Assembly: GCA_022561895.1 (NCBI GenBank) | Contig: JADFQH010000052.1 | Span: 1-12,732 of the forward strand | Length of the DNA: 12,732 nt | Direction: 5' to 3' | DNA from: Methanobacteriota archaeon | GTDB lineage: Archaea; Halobacteriota; Halobacteria; Halobacteriales; Halalkalicoccaceae | Shown: positions 1 to 6,832 of the stretch, one piece after another | Numbering within the stretch: position 1 is the first letter of the stretch | Layout of the letters: each line of letters begins with the position of its first letter | Program-made: the position numbers and the translations under genes | The notes under the pieces: generated by a model | The model's input: only the letters and a program-made list of their open reading frames with translations | Told to the model about the DNA's origin: nothing | Databases searched by the model: none

Positions 1-337
1 CGGAAAGCAGAGCAAAAAATCGTGTCCGGGAGCCAAACAGCGCGGCCCGCTCGGGGGCGTTGACGCTGTCCTCGTCGAGATCGGTTAGTTTGTTGTGGTT
101 GTAAACCGCGAGCGTCACGAGAAATGCGACGAGCGCGGCCAGGTTCACGGGAATCGAGAGCAAGAACGAGACGACGACCACCTTGCTCGCACCGATCGCA
201 GCGAGCAGCAACGAGCCGTGAACACAGATCGCATAGCCGCTTGCGGCGATCTCCATAGGGCGTGTTTCAGAGAGGTGGTCGAACCATCCCCGGAGCGTTT
301 CGATGTCGTACTCGTGGGCGATCGAGAGTCGTACCAT
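1..337 (-). CDS. UbiA-family prenyltransferase, N-terminal part (cut by window edge)
   Basis: The reading frame starts at the ATG at 337 and runs off the window at base 1, giving 112 codons of a protein that would normally be about 280-300 residues. Residues about 30-60 and 62-80 are two hydrophobic segments. Between residues 79 and 97 the sequence YNHNKLTDLDEDSVNAPER holds the first aspartate-rich motif of UbiA prenyltransferases, NxxxDxxxD (N82, D86, D90), which binds the Mg-diphosphate of the prenyl donor. The family transfers isoprenoid chains to acceptors such as quinone precursors or glycerol lipids in the membrane. The acceptor cannot be told from this part, and the second Asp motif lies outside the window. 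It is transcribed away from the photolyase gene, from which a 181-bp gap containing a structured repeat separates it. An AT-rich stretch about 30 bp upstream (near 365-374, containing the palindrome TAGATCTA) could be a promoter for a leaderless transcript; that is a guess. Confidence 0.72.
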   Translation of the reverse strand, partial: MVRLSIAHEYDIETLRGWFDHLSETRPMEIAASGYAICVHGSLLLAAIGASKVVVVSFLLSIPVNLAALVAFLVTLAVYNHNKLTDLDEDSVNAPERAALFGSRTRFFALLS

Positions 338-434
338 GACGAGGTACGATTAGAACGGTGAACAAATAGATCTAGTGACATGTAATATTGAAAATAAGAC
401 GGCCGCACGGCGGGCAACGGAGCGTGGTTCCGGT

Positions 435-514
435 ATACGGTCGGACGGAAGCCCTGAAAGGAATTCGTCCGACCGGTGCAGCGAATTTCTGTCAACAGTT
501 CCGTCCGACCGTAT
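435..514 (-). repeat. Structured inverted-repeat element E1 (80 bp) after the photolyase stop
   Basis: Perfect 16-bp inverted repeats (ATACGGTCGGACGGAA at 435-450; its reverse complement at 499-514) enclose 48 bases. Inside, 459-467 pairs with 482-490 (9 pairs, one G-T), and 489-498 is the small palindrome CTGT-CA-ACAG abutting the right arm. The element begins four bases after the photolyase stop codon. It is a relative of the element at 1921-1999, with the same arm length, total length and internal layout. It may act as a transcription terminator or 3'-end RNA structure, or be a MITE-like repeat. The pairing is seen directly; the function is inferred. Confidence 0.8.
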
Positions 515-518
515 GTCG

Positions 519-1892
519 TTACTCCTCGCCACGCGCTTGCTCGAACATCGCAATGGCCTCCTCGCGGCGTTCTGCGTGATCGACGATCGGCGTGGGATAC
601 TCGGTATCCGGGTACTCGTCTAACTCGTGCCACGAGTGGATCGTTTCTGCATCAACCTCCCGAAGGTCGGGAACGTGGCGTTTGATGTACTCGGCGTCGG
701 GATCGTAGCGTTCGCCCTGGGTCATCGGGTTGAAAATTCGAAAGTAGGGCTGGGCGTCAGTTCCTGTACTTGCAGCCCACTGCCAGCCGCCGTTGTCGTT
801 TGCGGTGTCGTGATCCACGAGTTTCTTCTTATACCAATCGTATCCCTCGCGCCAGTCAAGAAGCAAGTCCTTCGTCAGAAACGAGGCGACGATCATTCTG
901 AGTCGATTGTGGACATAACCTTCGGAACGGAGCTGGCGCATTCCGGCGTCCACGATGGGGTAGCCCGTCTTCCCCGCTTTCCAGGCATCCAGTCCCGCGG
1001 GGTCGTCGCGAAATTCGATCTCGTTCTCGTACGCGTTGTAATGGTCGGTGACGACGTTGGGATTGAAATACAGCACCTGCGTGTAGAACTCCCGCCACGC
1101 GAGCTGGGACTGGAACTCGGTGACCGAGTCGCGTTCGTCCTCGCTTTCGGCGTCGGCTTTCGCGTTCTCCACGATTTCCCACACTCGCCGAATCCCGATG
1201 GTTCCGTACTTCAGATCGACCGAGAGCCGCGAGGTACACTCCTTTGCGGGATAGTCCCGATCCGCTTCGTACCGATAAATCGGTCCGTCACAGAACCGAG
1301 AGAGTCGTTCTTCTGCCGCCTCGGACCCTGCCGCGGGGAGACTCGCGTCCGGCTCGTCGAAGCCGAGATCCGAAAGTGAGGGGAGGTTCTCCCCATGCTC
1401 GTCCACGATAGAGTCGGGCTCCTCGTAGGGAGCCGATTTCTCCCGATCGCGCCACTTCTTCCAGAAGTAAGTAAAAACCGAGTAGGGATCGCCGTTGTTC
1501 GTGCGGATCGCGCCGGGTTCGTGAAAGACGGCGTCGTGAAACCCCTCGTGATTCGTTTCTTGCTCGTCGAGTGCGGCTCGCACCGCCTCGTCGCGTTCGG
1601 TTGCAAGCCCCGAGTAGTCGTGGTTCCAGAGGACTCGTTCGACGTCGAACTCCGCTGCGAGATCGGGGATGATAGTCGAGGGATCGCCGCGTTCGATGAG
1701 GAGACCCCCACCACGCTCGCGGTAGGCCTCCCGAAGTGAGTCGAGCGCATCGAGCATGAACGCGACTCGTGGGGGTGCGGCGTGTTCGAGTACCGTATCA
1801 TCGAAGACGAACACCGGGAGCAGCTCGTCAGAAGCAGCGAGCATCCGGTTGTCCGCGGTGCGCAGATCCCGGCGATGCCAACACAGGTCCAT
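519..1892 (-). CDS. phr: Deoxyribodipyrimidine photolyase (class I CPD photolyase)
   Basis: The 457-residue protein matches the usual length (about 450-480) of class I photolyases, flavoenzymes that use blue light to split cyclobutane pyrimidine dimers in DNA. The N-terminal Rossmann-like antenna domain opens with CWHRRDLRTADN (residues 4-15). The C-terminal FAD domain carries TSRLSVDLKYGTIG (220-233), QLAWREFY (263-270), AWKAGKTGYPIVDAGMRQL (303-321), VHNRLRMIVASFLTKDLL (327-344) and DNGGWQWAASTGTDAQPYFR (366-385). The last motif holds the Asn facing flavin N5 and a Trp of the electron-transfer chain. The usual Pro of TSRLSP is Val here. Haloarchaea make deazaflavin, so 8-HDF is a plausible antenna, but this cannot be read from sequence. 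The start ATG at 1892 is set by the family N-terminus. No Shine-Dalgarno is visible, and any promoter would overlap the repeat element at 1921-1999. A cryptochrome role is possible but less likely. Confidence 0.95.
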   Translation of the reverse strand: MDLCWHRRDLRTADNRMLAASDELLPVFVFDDTVLEHAAPPRVAFMLDALDSLREAYRERGGGLLIERGDPSTIIPDLAAEFDVERVLWNHDYSGLATERDEAVRAALDEQETNHEGFHDAVFHEPGAIRTNNGDPYSVFTYFWKKWRDREKSAPYEEPDSIVDEHGENLPSLSDLGFDEPDASLPAAGSEAAEERLSRFCDGPIYRYEADRDYPAKECTSRLSVDLKYGTIGIRRVWEIVENAKADAESEDERDSVTEFQSQLAWREFYTQVLYFNPNVVTDHYNAYENEIEFRDDPAGLDAWKAGKTGYPIVDAGMRQLRSEGYVHNRLRMIVASFLTKDLLLDWREGYDWYKKKLVDHDTANDNGGWQWAASTGTDAQPYFRIFNPMTQGERYDPDAEYIKRHVPDLREVDAETIHSWHELDEYPDTEYPTPIVDHAERREEAIAMFEQARGEE

Positions 1893-1920
1893 ACTAGGGG
1901 GGAAGGACCGCCGGCTCCTG

Positions 1921-1999
1921 ATACTGTCGGCCGTAAGTCGTTCATGGTTCTCGCGTTTTCGACGAGCGAGAATCCGTACACGGTTACGGCCGACAGTAT
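1921..1999 (-). repeat. Structured inverted-repeat element E2 (79 bp) between gmd and photolyase
   Basis: Perfect 16-bp inverted repeats (ATACTGTCGGCCGTAA at 1921-1936; reverse complement at 1984-1999) enclose 47 bases. Inside, 1946-1954 pairs with 1966-1974 (9 pairs, one G-T), and 1974-1983 is the palindrome CCGT-AC-ACGG abutting the right arm. It begins four bases after the gmd stop codon and ends 28 bases before the photolyase start. It could therefore end one transcript and sit over the promoter of the next. Arms agree with element E1 at 13 of 16 positions, and the three differences are matched in the opposite arm. Confidence 0.8.
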
Positions 2000-2003
2000 G
2001 AAA

Positions 2004-3080
2004 CTATCTCTCGATAAGCGGTTCGGACCGGTCGGACTCGAGTGCCGCTCGATCGGCTTCGACCATGATCTCGACGAGCTCTTCGAAACTCGTCCGTGAC
2101 TCCCAGCCGATCTCGCGTTTCGCGCGCGAGGCATCTCCCTTCAGCAGGTGGACATCGGTCGGTCGGAAGAACTCCTCGCTCACCTCGACGAGCGCCTTCC
2201 CACTGTTCGCGTCGATCCCGCGCTCGTTGATCCCCTCGCCCTCCCACTCGATCTCGTAGCCCAATGCCTCGAAAGCGATCTGTGCGAACTCTCTCACTGT
2301 CCGGGTCTCGCCCGTCGCGATCACGAGGTCCTCGGGCGTGTCGTGGTTCAGAATCTGCCACATCGCCTCGACGTACTCGGGGGCGTAGCCCCAGTCGCGC
2401 TTCGCTTCGAGATTCCCCAAATAGATCTTCTCCTGCTCTCCGGCGTCGATTCTCGCGACAGTTCGAGAAATCTTTCGAGTTACCGCGTCCTTCACCCGGC
2501 GCGGGGACTCGTGGTTGAACAGGATCCCGCTGCACGCGAAGATGTCGTAGGCATCGCGGTAGTTTTTCGTGATGTGATGGGCATACAGTTTTGCCGAGGC
2601 GTAGGGGCTTTCGGGATCGAATCTCGTTTCCTCGTCCTGTGGGGATTCGGTTGCGTTGCCGAACAGCTCGCTCGTCGAAGCCTGATAGAATCGCGTCTCG
2701 ACGCCAGTCTCGCGGATCGCTTCCAGGAGTTTCAGCGTTCCGAGCGCGTTGACCTCCGCCGTGTACTCGGGCTGACCATAGGAGACGGCGACGTGGCTCT
2801 GTGCGCCGAGATTGTAGATCTCGTCGGGCTCCGTCTCCCGAATCACCCGCCGGATGTTGTTGCCATCGGTGAGGTCACCGTAATGGAGCGTGAGGTTCTT
2901 TCCCTCCCGCTTTGCTCGTTGTTGGATCTCCTCGACCCGTTGGGGGGTGTGTGCCCCCCACGAGCCGGATGTGGTGTTCCATCGTACGATACCGTGGACC
3001 TCGTACCCCTTTTCGAGCAGTAGCTCCGCGAGATACGATCCGTCCTGTCCCGTCACCCCAGTGATTAACGCCCCCTTCAT
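2004..3080 (-). CDS. gmd: GDP-mannose 4,6-dehydratase
   Basis: This 358-residue short-chain dehydrogenase/reductase converts GDP-D-mannose to GDP-4-keto-6-deoxy-D-mannose with an internally recycled NADP. Diagnostic features, numbered from the GTG at 3086, are the Rossmann motif GVTGQDGSYLAE (10-21), the catalytic set T138 and E140 in STSELFG with Y162 and K166 in YASAK, SPRRVKDAVTRKI (194-206), RDWGYAPEYVEAMW (230-243) and FRPTDVHLLKGD (307-318). All are hallmarks of Gmd rather than other sugar epimerases. I place the start at the ATG at 3080 (MKGALITG), which fits the family N-terminus. The GTG at 3086 would add two residues and overlap the upstream stop by four bases. It is the second gene of a two-gene unit with the RmlD-like reductase, which suggests joint synthesis of a GDP-deoxyhexose (for example GDP-rhamnose) for S-layer or other surface glycans. 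It is followed at once by repeat element E2. Confidence 0.95.
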   Translation of the reverse strand: MKGALITGVTGQDGSYLAELLLEKGYEVHGIVRWNTTSGSWGAHTPQRVEEIQQRAKREGKNLTLHYGDLTDGNNIRRVIRETEPDEIYNLGAQSHVAVSYGQPEYTAEVNALGTLKLLEAIRETGVETRFYQASTSELFGNATESPQDEETRFDPESPYASAKLYAHHITKNYRDAYDIFACSGILFNHESPRRVKDAVTRKISRTVARIDAGEQEKIYLGNLEAKRDWGYAPEYVEAMWQILNHDTPEDLVIATGETRTVREFAQIAFEALGYEIEWEGEGINERGIDANSGKALVEVSEEFFRPTDVHLLKGDASRAKREIGWESRTSFEELVEIMVEADRAALESDRSEPLIER

Positions 3081-3082
3081 AG

Positions 3083-3931
3083 TCACTCTATCCGTATCTT
3101 TGTCGGTTCGTAGCCCTGATGCCTTAGCTTTTCGGCACGCAGACAGAGATGCTGGGGACGCGGAGCCGACCAGTCCATCTCCGACAGCGCGATCCCCTCG
3201 ATCAGTTCGGGATCGAGCCCGTGTCTGCGGGCGATCTCCCGGCCCAGTTCGTAGCGCGTCAGCTGATCCGGCGAGGTGATATGGAAGACACCTTGGGACT
3301 CTCCCTCGATAAGGAACTGCAGGGCGCTGATTGCATCAGTGAGCACCGTTGGCGTGATCCGCTGGTTGGAAATGAGCTGTACGCGCTCGCCGCTTTCGAT
3401 CCGCCCGCGTATCCAGCTTCCGAAATCCGGGTACTCGCCCCCGCCGAGGCTCACGACGACGCAGAACCGTGCGATTAGCCCGTCCGGGCAGTTCTCTTGA
3501 ACGTAGCGCTCCCCTTCGAGCTTCGATTCCCCATACAGATTGATCGGACCCGGCTCGTCGTCCTCCGCGTGAACGGGTGTATCGTCGCCGAACACGTACG
3601 CGGTCGAGGGGTAGATCACCCGCGCGCCCGCAGCGGTCGCCGCATCGACGACGTGTTTCGTTCCGAGCGCGTTCGTTTCCCGTGCGAGTTCAGGGTCCTC
3701 CTCGCAGGCTTCGACGCTCGTGGCCGCGGCGCTGTGGATAACGACATCGGGATCGACCCGCTCGACGACGGCTTCGACCTGCTCGGCATCCCGGATATCT
3801 AACTGTGCCATCTCCCGATCCGTCTCGATCGGCGTCGTGTAGTACGTTCCGACCACCTCACAGTCCCAGTCGGCGTCGAGGAGACACCGACCGAGCAGCC
3901 CGCTCGCGCCCGTCACGAGAAGAGAGTCCAT
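3083..3931 (-). CDS. RmlD-like NAD(P)-dependent sugar-nucleotide reductase
   Basis: This is a 282-residue extended SDR protein resembling dTDP-4-dehydrorhamnose reductase (RmlD) and GDP-4-keto-6-deoxymannose reductase (Rmd). Visible features are the nucleotide-binding motif TGASGLLG (7-14), LDIRDAEQV (44-52), the strand DVVIHSAAATSVEACEEDPE (62-81), PSTAYVFGDD (108-117) and the catalytic YGESK (Y133, K137). The start is the ATG at 3931. GAGGTG lies a few bases upstream, and a TATA-like box about 30 bp upstream would give a nearly leaderless transcript. A GTG at 3946 could add five residues. The stop almost touches the gmd start, so the two are co-transcribed. Because its partner makes GDP-4-keto-6-deoxymannose, reduction to GDP-D-rhamnose (Rmd activity) is the most economical inference. 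Substrate specificity cannot be read directly, and a TDP-sugar role remains open. Confidence 0.85.
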   Translation of the reverse strand: MDSLLVTGASGLLGRCLLDADWDCEVVGTYYTTPIETDREMAQLDIRDAEQVEAVVERVDPDVVIHSAAATSVEACEEDPELARETNALGTKHVVDAATAAGARVIYPSTAYVFGDDTPVHAEDDEPGPINLYGESKLEGERYVQENCPDGLIARFCVVVSLGGGEYPDFGSWIRGRIESGERVQLISNQRITPTVLTDAISALQFLIEGESQGVFHITSPDQLTRYELGREIARRHGLDPELIEGIALSEMDWSAPRPQHLCLRAEKLRHQGYEPTKIRIE

Positions 3932-3956
3932 TATCACACACCTCACGACTGACCCG

Positions 3957-3970
3957 GTTATACCTTATCG
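3957..3970 (-). promoter_or_regulatory. Putative TATA box for the RmlD-like/gmd pair
   Basis: On the minus strand the 52-bp gap upstream reads CGATAAGGTATAACC, with TATAA centred about 30 bp before the ATG at 3931. This is the spacing expected for an archaeal TATA box serving a leaderless or very short-leader mRNA. It separates the nucleotide-sugar pair from the phosphate operon, although read-through is possible since no strong terminator is seen in the gap. Confidence 0.45.
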
Positions 3971-3983
3971 TTCGACCGACCCG

Positions 3984-4391
3984 CTACGTCTCGTCCTCGA
4001 GTTCATCGAACAGTGAACCGACTCGCTGTTTTACCTCCTCGCGAATCCTGCGAGCCTCCGCGAGGCTCGTCCCGTGTGGATCGTCGAGGTCCCAGTCGCG
4101 AACCTCGATCCCCGGCGGGAGAGACAGCGTCGAACAGCCCATGGTCGCGACATACCGACAAGAATCGAGCTCCTCGTCGGTGAGCTTTCGAGGCGTGCGA
4201 TCCGAGAGGTCGATCCCCTCTTCGGCCATCACCTCAATCACGATATCGTGGACCGCGTCGGCCGGATGCGTTCCACCTGAGTGGATTGCAACACTATCGA
4301 GTCCGCGTTTTTCTCGTTCGCGTTTTGCGAACGCCGTCGCCATCTGGCTTCTGCCCGCGTTCTGGACGCAGACGAATGCGATATTTGTCAT
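3984..4391 (-). CDS. Low-molecular-weight protein phosphatase / ArsC-like protein (CX5R)
   Basis: The 135-residue protein has the complete signature of the low-molecular-weight tyrosine phosphatase fold: the P-loop CVQNAGRS (C8, R14, S15) at the N-terminus and the general-acid loop DLDDPHG (D103/D104, P105) near residue 104. The fold serves two jobs: hydrolysis of phosphotyrosine, or reduction of arsenate through a Cys relay with thioredoxin or mycothiol-like thiols. Two more cysteines, C78 and C86, are present. The spacing is not the exact C82/C89 pair of the staphylococcal ArsC type, so the relay is uncertain. It starts 18 bp after the phoU stop and is probably the last gene of the pst operon. 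Arsenate enters cells through phosphate transporters, so a detoxifying enzyme co-expressed with Pst makes sense. A regulatory phosphatase acting in phosphate signalling is the alternative. Confidence 0.82.
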   Translation of the reverse strand: MTNIAFVCVQNAGRSQMATAFAKREREKRGLDSVAIHSGGTHPADAVHDIVIEVMAEEGIDLSDRTPRKLTDEELDSCRYVATMGCSTLSLPPGIEVRDWDLDDPHGTSLAEARRIREEVKQRVGSLFDELEDET

Positions 4392-4409
4392 TGGTGGTTG
4401 TAATTTCTA

Positions 4410-5078
4410 CTAGTAGATGAGTTCGTCGTTGCTCTCGATCATATACAGCGTGCGCGCGGCGATGTTGACCGCGTGATCGCCGATCCGTTCGAGATCTCTG
4501 ATAGTGAGCAGGAATCGAGACACCTCGGCAAAGAGATGCTCGGCTGCCGTGCTGTTTAGATCCGTCTCCATCAGATCCCGGATCACGAGTTCGCTTGCCC
4601 GCACACAGAGGTCATCGATCTCGTCGTCGCGCCCGGCGATTAGATAGCATGCTTCAGTGTCCTTTTTGGCGTAGGCGTCCATCGCCGCCGCAACCGCCTC
4701 GCGCGTCCGCTCACCGATATGCTGGACATCGACATCGGGGTAGATTTCTATACGAGCGCGCCCGGCGTACTCGCCCAGATTCGTCGCAAGATCCGCGATC
4801 CGTTCGAGATCGGTGATGATTTTAAAGGAGGCCGCAATGAATCGCAGGTCGCCCGCAACGGGCTGTTGGAGTGCGATTAGATCGGTACACTCGCCTTCGA
4901 GATCGAGATAGATCTCGTTTATTTCGTGATCGCGCTCTGCAACCTCCCGGCCGAGCGTTTCATCCCGTTTTTCGAGCGCGCGAAGCGCCATATCGAGGCG
5001 TTCGAGAGTGACGTCGCTCATTTCGATGACTCTCTCGCGAAGGGCAATGAGGCGGTGTTGGTACTCGGTTCGAGCCAT
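4410..5078 (-). CDS. phoU: Phosphate-uptake regulator PhoU (two-repeat form)
   Basis: The 222-residue all-helical protein has the usual PhoU length and two tandem three-helix repeats, each with the metal-cluster signature: DLERIADLATNLGEY (90-104) and DLERIGDHAVNIAARTLYM (195-213). PhoU proteins sit on the cytoplasmic side of the PstSCAB transporter and damp phosphate import when phosphate is plentiful. In bacteria they also pass the signal to PhoR. Haloarchaea generally lack a clear PhoBR pair, so here the role is probably control of transport. The ATG at 5078 follows the pstB stop (TAG at 5081-5079) with no spacer, so translation is likely coupled to pstB. A second, larger PhoU-type gene lies across the control region at 9266-10279. 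Confidence 0.94.
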   Translation of the reverse strand: MARTEYQHRLIALRERVIEMSDVTLERLDMALRALEKRDETLGREVAERDHEINEIYLDLEGECTDLIALQQPVAGDLRFIAASFKIITDLERIADLATNLGEYAGRARIEIYPDVDVQHIGERTREAVAAAMDAYAKKDTEACYLIAGRDDEIDDLCVRASELVIRDLMETDLNSTAAEHLFAEVSRFLLTIRDLERIGDHAVNIAARTLYMIESNDELIY

Positions 5079-5936
5079 CTATCCGAACTTCCCGGTGATG
5101 TAGTCCTCGACTTCCTGATGATCAGGGTTCTCGAAGATTTTATTAGTATTCCCGAACTCGACGAGCTTTCCACCCGTCAGGAAAACGGCGGTCTTATCGC
5201 TGATTCTCGCCGCTTGCTGCATGTTGTGGGTGACGATCACGACGGTGTACTCGCGAGCGAGTTCCGAGATCAGATCCTCGATCTTCGAGGCGGCGACGGG
5301 ATCGAGCGCGCTCGTTGGCTCGTCCATCAGCAGGACTTCCGGGTCGGGCGCGATCGCGCGTGCGATACAGAGTCGTTGTTGTTGGCCTCCAGAGAGATCG
5401 AGTCCTGAAGAGTTGAGCTTGTCCTTCACCTCCTCGTAAAGCGCCGCCTGTTTCAGCGCTCGTTCGATCGCCTCGTCGGTGACCTCTTTGCCCTGAATTT
5501 TCAGTCCGTACGCGACGTTATCCCGAATGGATTTGGGAAACGGGTTGGGTTTCTGGAACACTTGGCCGATTTTTCGTCGGAGTGCCACGGGATCGACATC
5601 CTCGTCATAAACGTTCTTTTCGTGGAACAACACCTCACCATCTGCCCGTGCGACGTCGATCTGATCGTTCATCCGGTTGATCGAGCGGAGAAACGTGGAT
5701 TTCCCACAGCCCGAGGGACCGATGATCGCCGTCACCTTGTGTTCGGGGATCTCCGCTGACACGTCCTGTAGGGCCTGCTCGTCGCCGTAGTAGACGTCGA
5801 GGTTTCGCGTTTCGAGGACGGTCTCGTCGGCTCGACTCCCTCGTCCGGTTTCGCTGCTCGTTACCTCCGTCGAGATCAGTGGTTCGCTGTCGTTACGTCC
5901 GCCGGTTTCTTCGGTTTCGTTTGTTGCCATTGTCAT
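5079..5936 (-). CDS. pstB: Phosphate ABC transporter ATP-binding protein PstB
   Basis: This is the ATPase subunit that drives phosphate import through PstCA. The 285-residue protein has a ~40-residue variable acidic leader and then a complete ABC domain: Walker A GPSGCGKST (73-81), Q-loop VFQKPNPFP (126-134), signature LSGGQQQR (181-188), Walker B VLLMDE (201-206), D-loop SALD and H-loop VTHNMQQ (235-241). The NPFPKSI stretch after the Q-loop and the NSSGLDLSGGQQQRLCIARA region are typical of PstB rather than other ABC ATPases. The ATG at 5936 overlaps the pstA stop as ATGA; a second ATG at 5930 is possible. It is the fourth gene of the operon, directly abutting phoU. All catalytic motifs are intact. 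Confidence 0.96.
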   Translation of the reverse strand: MTMATNETEETGGRNDSEPLISTEVTSSETGRGSRADETVLETRNLDVYYGDEQALQDVSAEIPEHKVTAIIGPSGCGKSTFLRSINRMNDQIDVARADGEVLFHEKNVYDEDVDPVALRRKIGQVFQKPNPFPKSIRDNVAYGLKIQGKEVTDEAIERALKQAALYEEVKDKLNSSGLDLSGGQQQRLCIARAIAPDPEVLLMDEPTSALDPVAASKIEDLISELAREYTVVIVTHNMQQAARISDKTAVFLTGGKLVEFGNTNKIFENPDHQEVEDYITGKFG

Positions 5937-6832
5937 ACCCTCGTTTCGTAGTGATTTCGCACGAAGAACGCGAGTCCGTACATCCCGACCAGTATGATGA
6001 GAAGCACAAGGATGGCGAGCGCCGCCAAGTTATGGAACTCCGTGACCGGTCGGAACGCCCAGTAGTAGATCATCGTCGGCATCGACCCAAAGAGGGAGGT
6101 CGGGTCCGGCGTGCTTCTTGCTTCCAGCACCGCGCCAACCATGATCAGCGGCGCGGTCTCGCCGATCGCGCGCGCGAGTGCGAGGATCGTCCCGGTGACG
6201 ATTCCGGGAAGCGCCGAGGGAATGACGACGCCCCGAATCGTCTGCCACCGGGTCGCACCGGTCGCAAGCGAGCCGTTGCGCATCCCGTCGGGAACGGCAC
6301 GAAGCGCCTCTTGGCTCGCGACGATGACGATCGGCACGACCAGGAGTGAAAGCGCAAGCGCACCGGCAAGCAGGATCTCGCCCATTCGAAAGCCGTTGAC
6401 GAACACCCCGAGCGCCAACAGCCCGTAGGCGACGGAGGGAACCCCAGCGAGATTCGTCAGGTTCGCTTCGATAAGTCGAGTGGTCCGGTTTCTCGGTGCG
6501 TACTCTTCGAGATAGGTCGCGGTCGAAACGCCGAGAACGAATGAGAGGATCAGCGTCAAGAAAACCAACCAGATGGAACCGATGATTGCGGGGAGGAGAC
6601 CGGCCTGTTCCCACGTTCGGGAGGCCCCACTAGTAAGAAAGGTTCCAACATCGATCCCGAGGATCAACACCCCGTAGGCCGTTTCGATGAGGATATCGAA
6701 GATGAGCAGCGCGAGCATCGCAACGCCGAACATCGCGGCCGAAAATAGGAGGACGTGAAACAGCAGCTCCTTGCGTTTGACCCACGTCAGATCAACATCG
6801 GATAACAGGTCCGAACCGGTATCCAGACTCAT
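5933..6832 (-). CDS. pstA: Phosphate ABC transporter permease PstA
   Basis: The 299-residue membrane protein forms one half of the phosphate channel. About six hydrophobic segments are visible, beginning near residues 25-50, 78-105, 125-145, 152-175, 207-235 and 268-292. The cytoplasmic EAA loop that docks on PstB is ASQEALRAVPDGMRNGSLAT (172-191), followed by GATRWQTIRGVVIPSALPGI and ARAIGETAPLIMVGA, both typical of PstA. LTNLAGVPSVAYGLLALGVF (125-144) is the conserved family stretch. It is joined to its neighbours on both sides by four-base ATGA overlaps (with pstC at 6829-6832 and pstB at 5933-5936), strong evidence for one transcript and coupled translation. Confidence 0.95.
   Translation of the reverse strand: MSLDTGSDLLSDVDLTWVKRKELLFHVLLFSAAMFGVAMLALLIFDILIETAYGVLILGIDVGTFLTSGASRTWEQAGLLPAIIGSIWLVFLTLILSFVLGVSTATYLEEYAPRNRTTRLIEANLTNLAGVPSVAYGLLALGVFVNGFRMGEILLAGALALSLLVVPIVIVASQEALRAVPDGMRNGSLATGATRWQTIRGVVIPSALPGIVTGTILALARAIGETAPLIMVGAVLEARSTPDPTSLFGSMPTMIYYWAFRPVTEFHNLAALAILVLLIILVGMYGLAFFVRNHYETRV

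Noticed and set aside
627..1379. A 250-codon plus-strand open frame opposite photolyase
   Set aside because: It is antisense to conserved photolyase motifs, with no family resemblance of its own and no promoter.
2148..3023. A 291-codon plus-strand open frame opposite gmd
   Set aside because: The minus strand encodes a full-length Gmd with catalytic residues. The opposite frame is a product of high third-position GC and has no recognisable motif.
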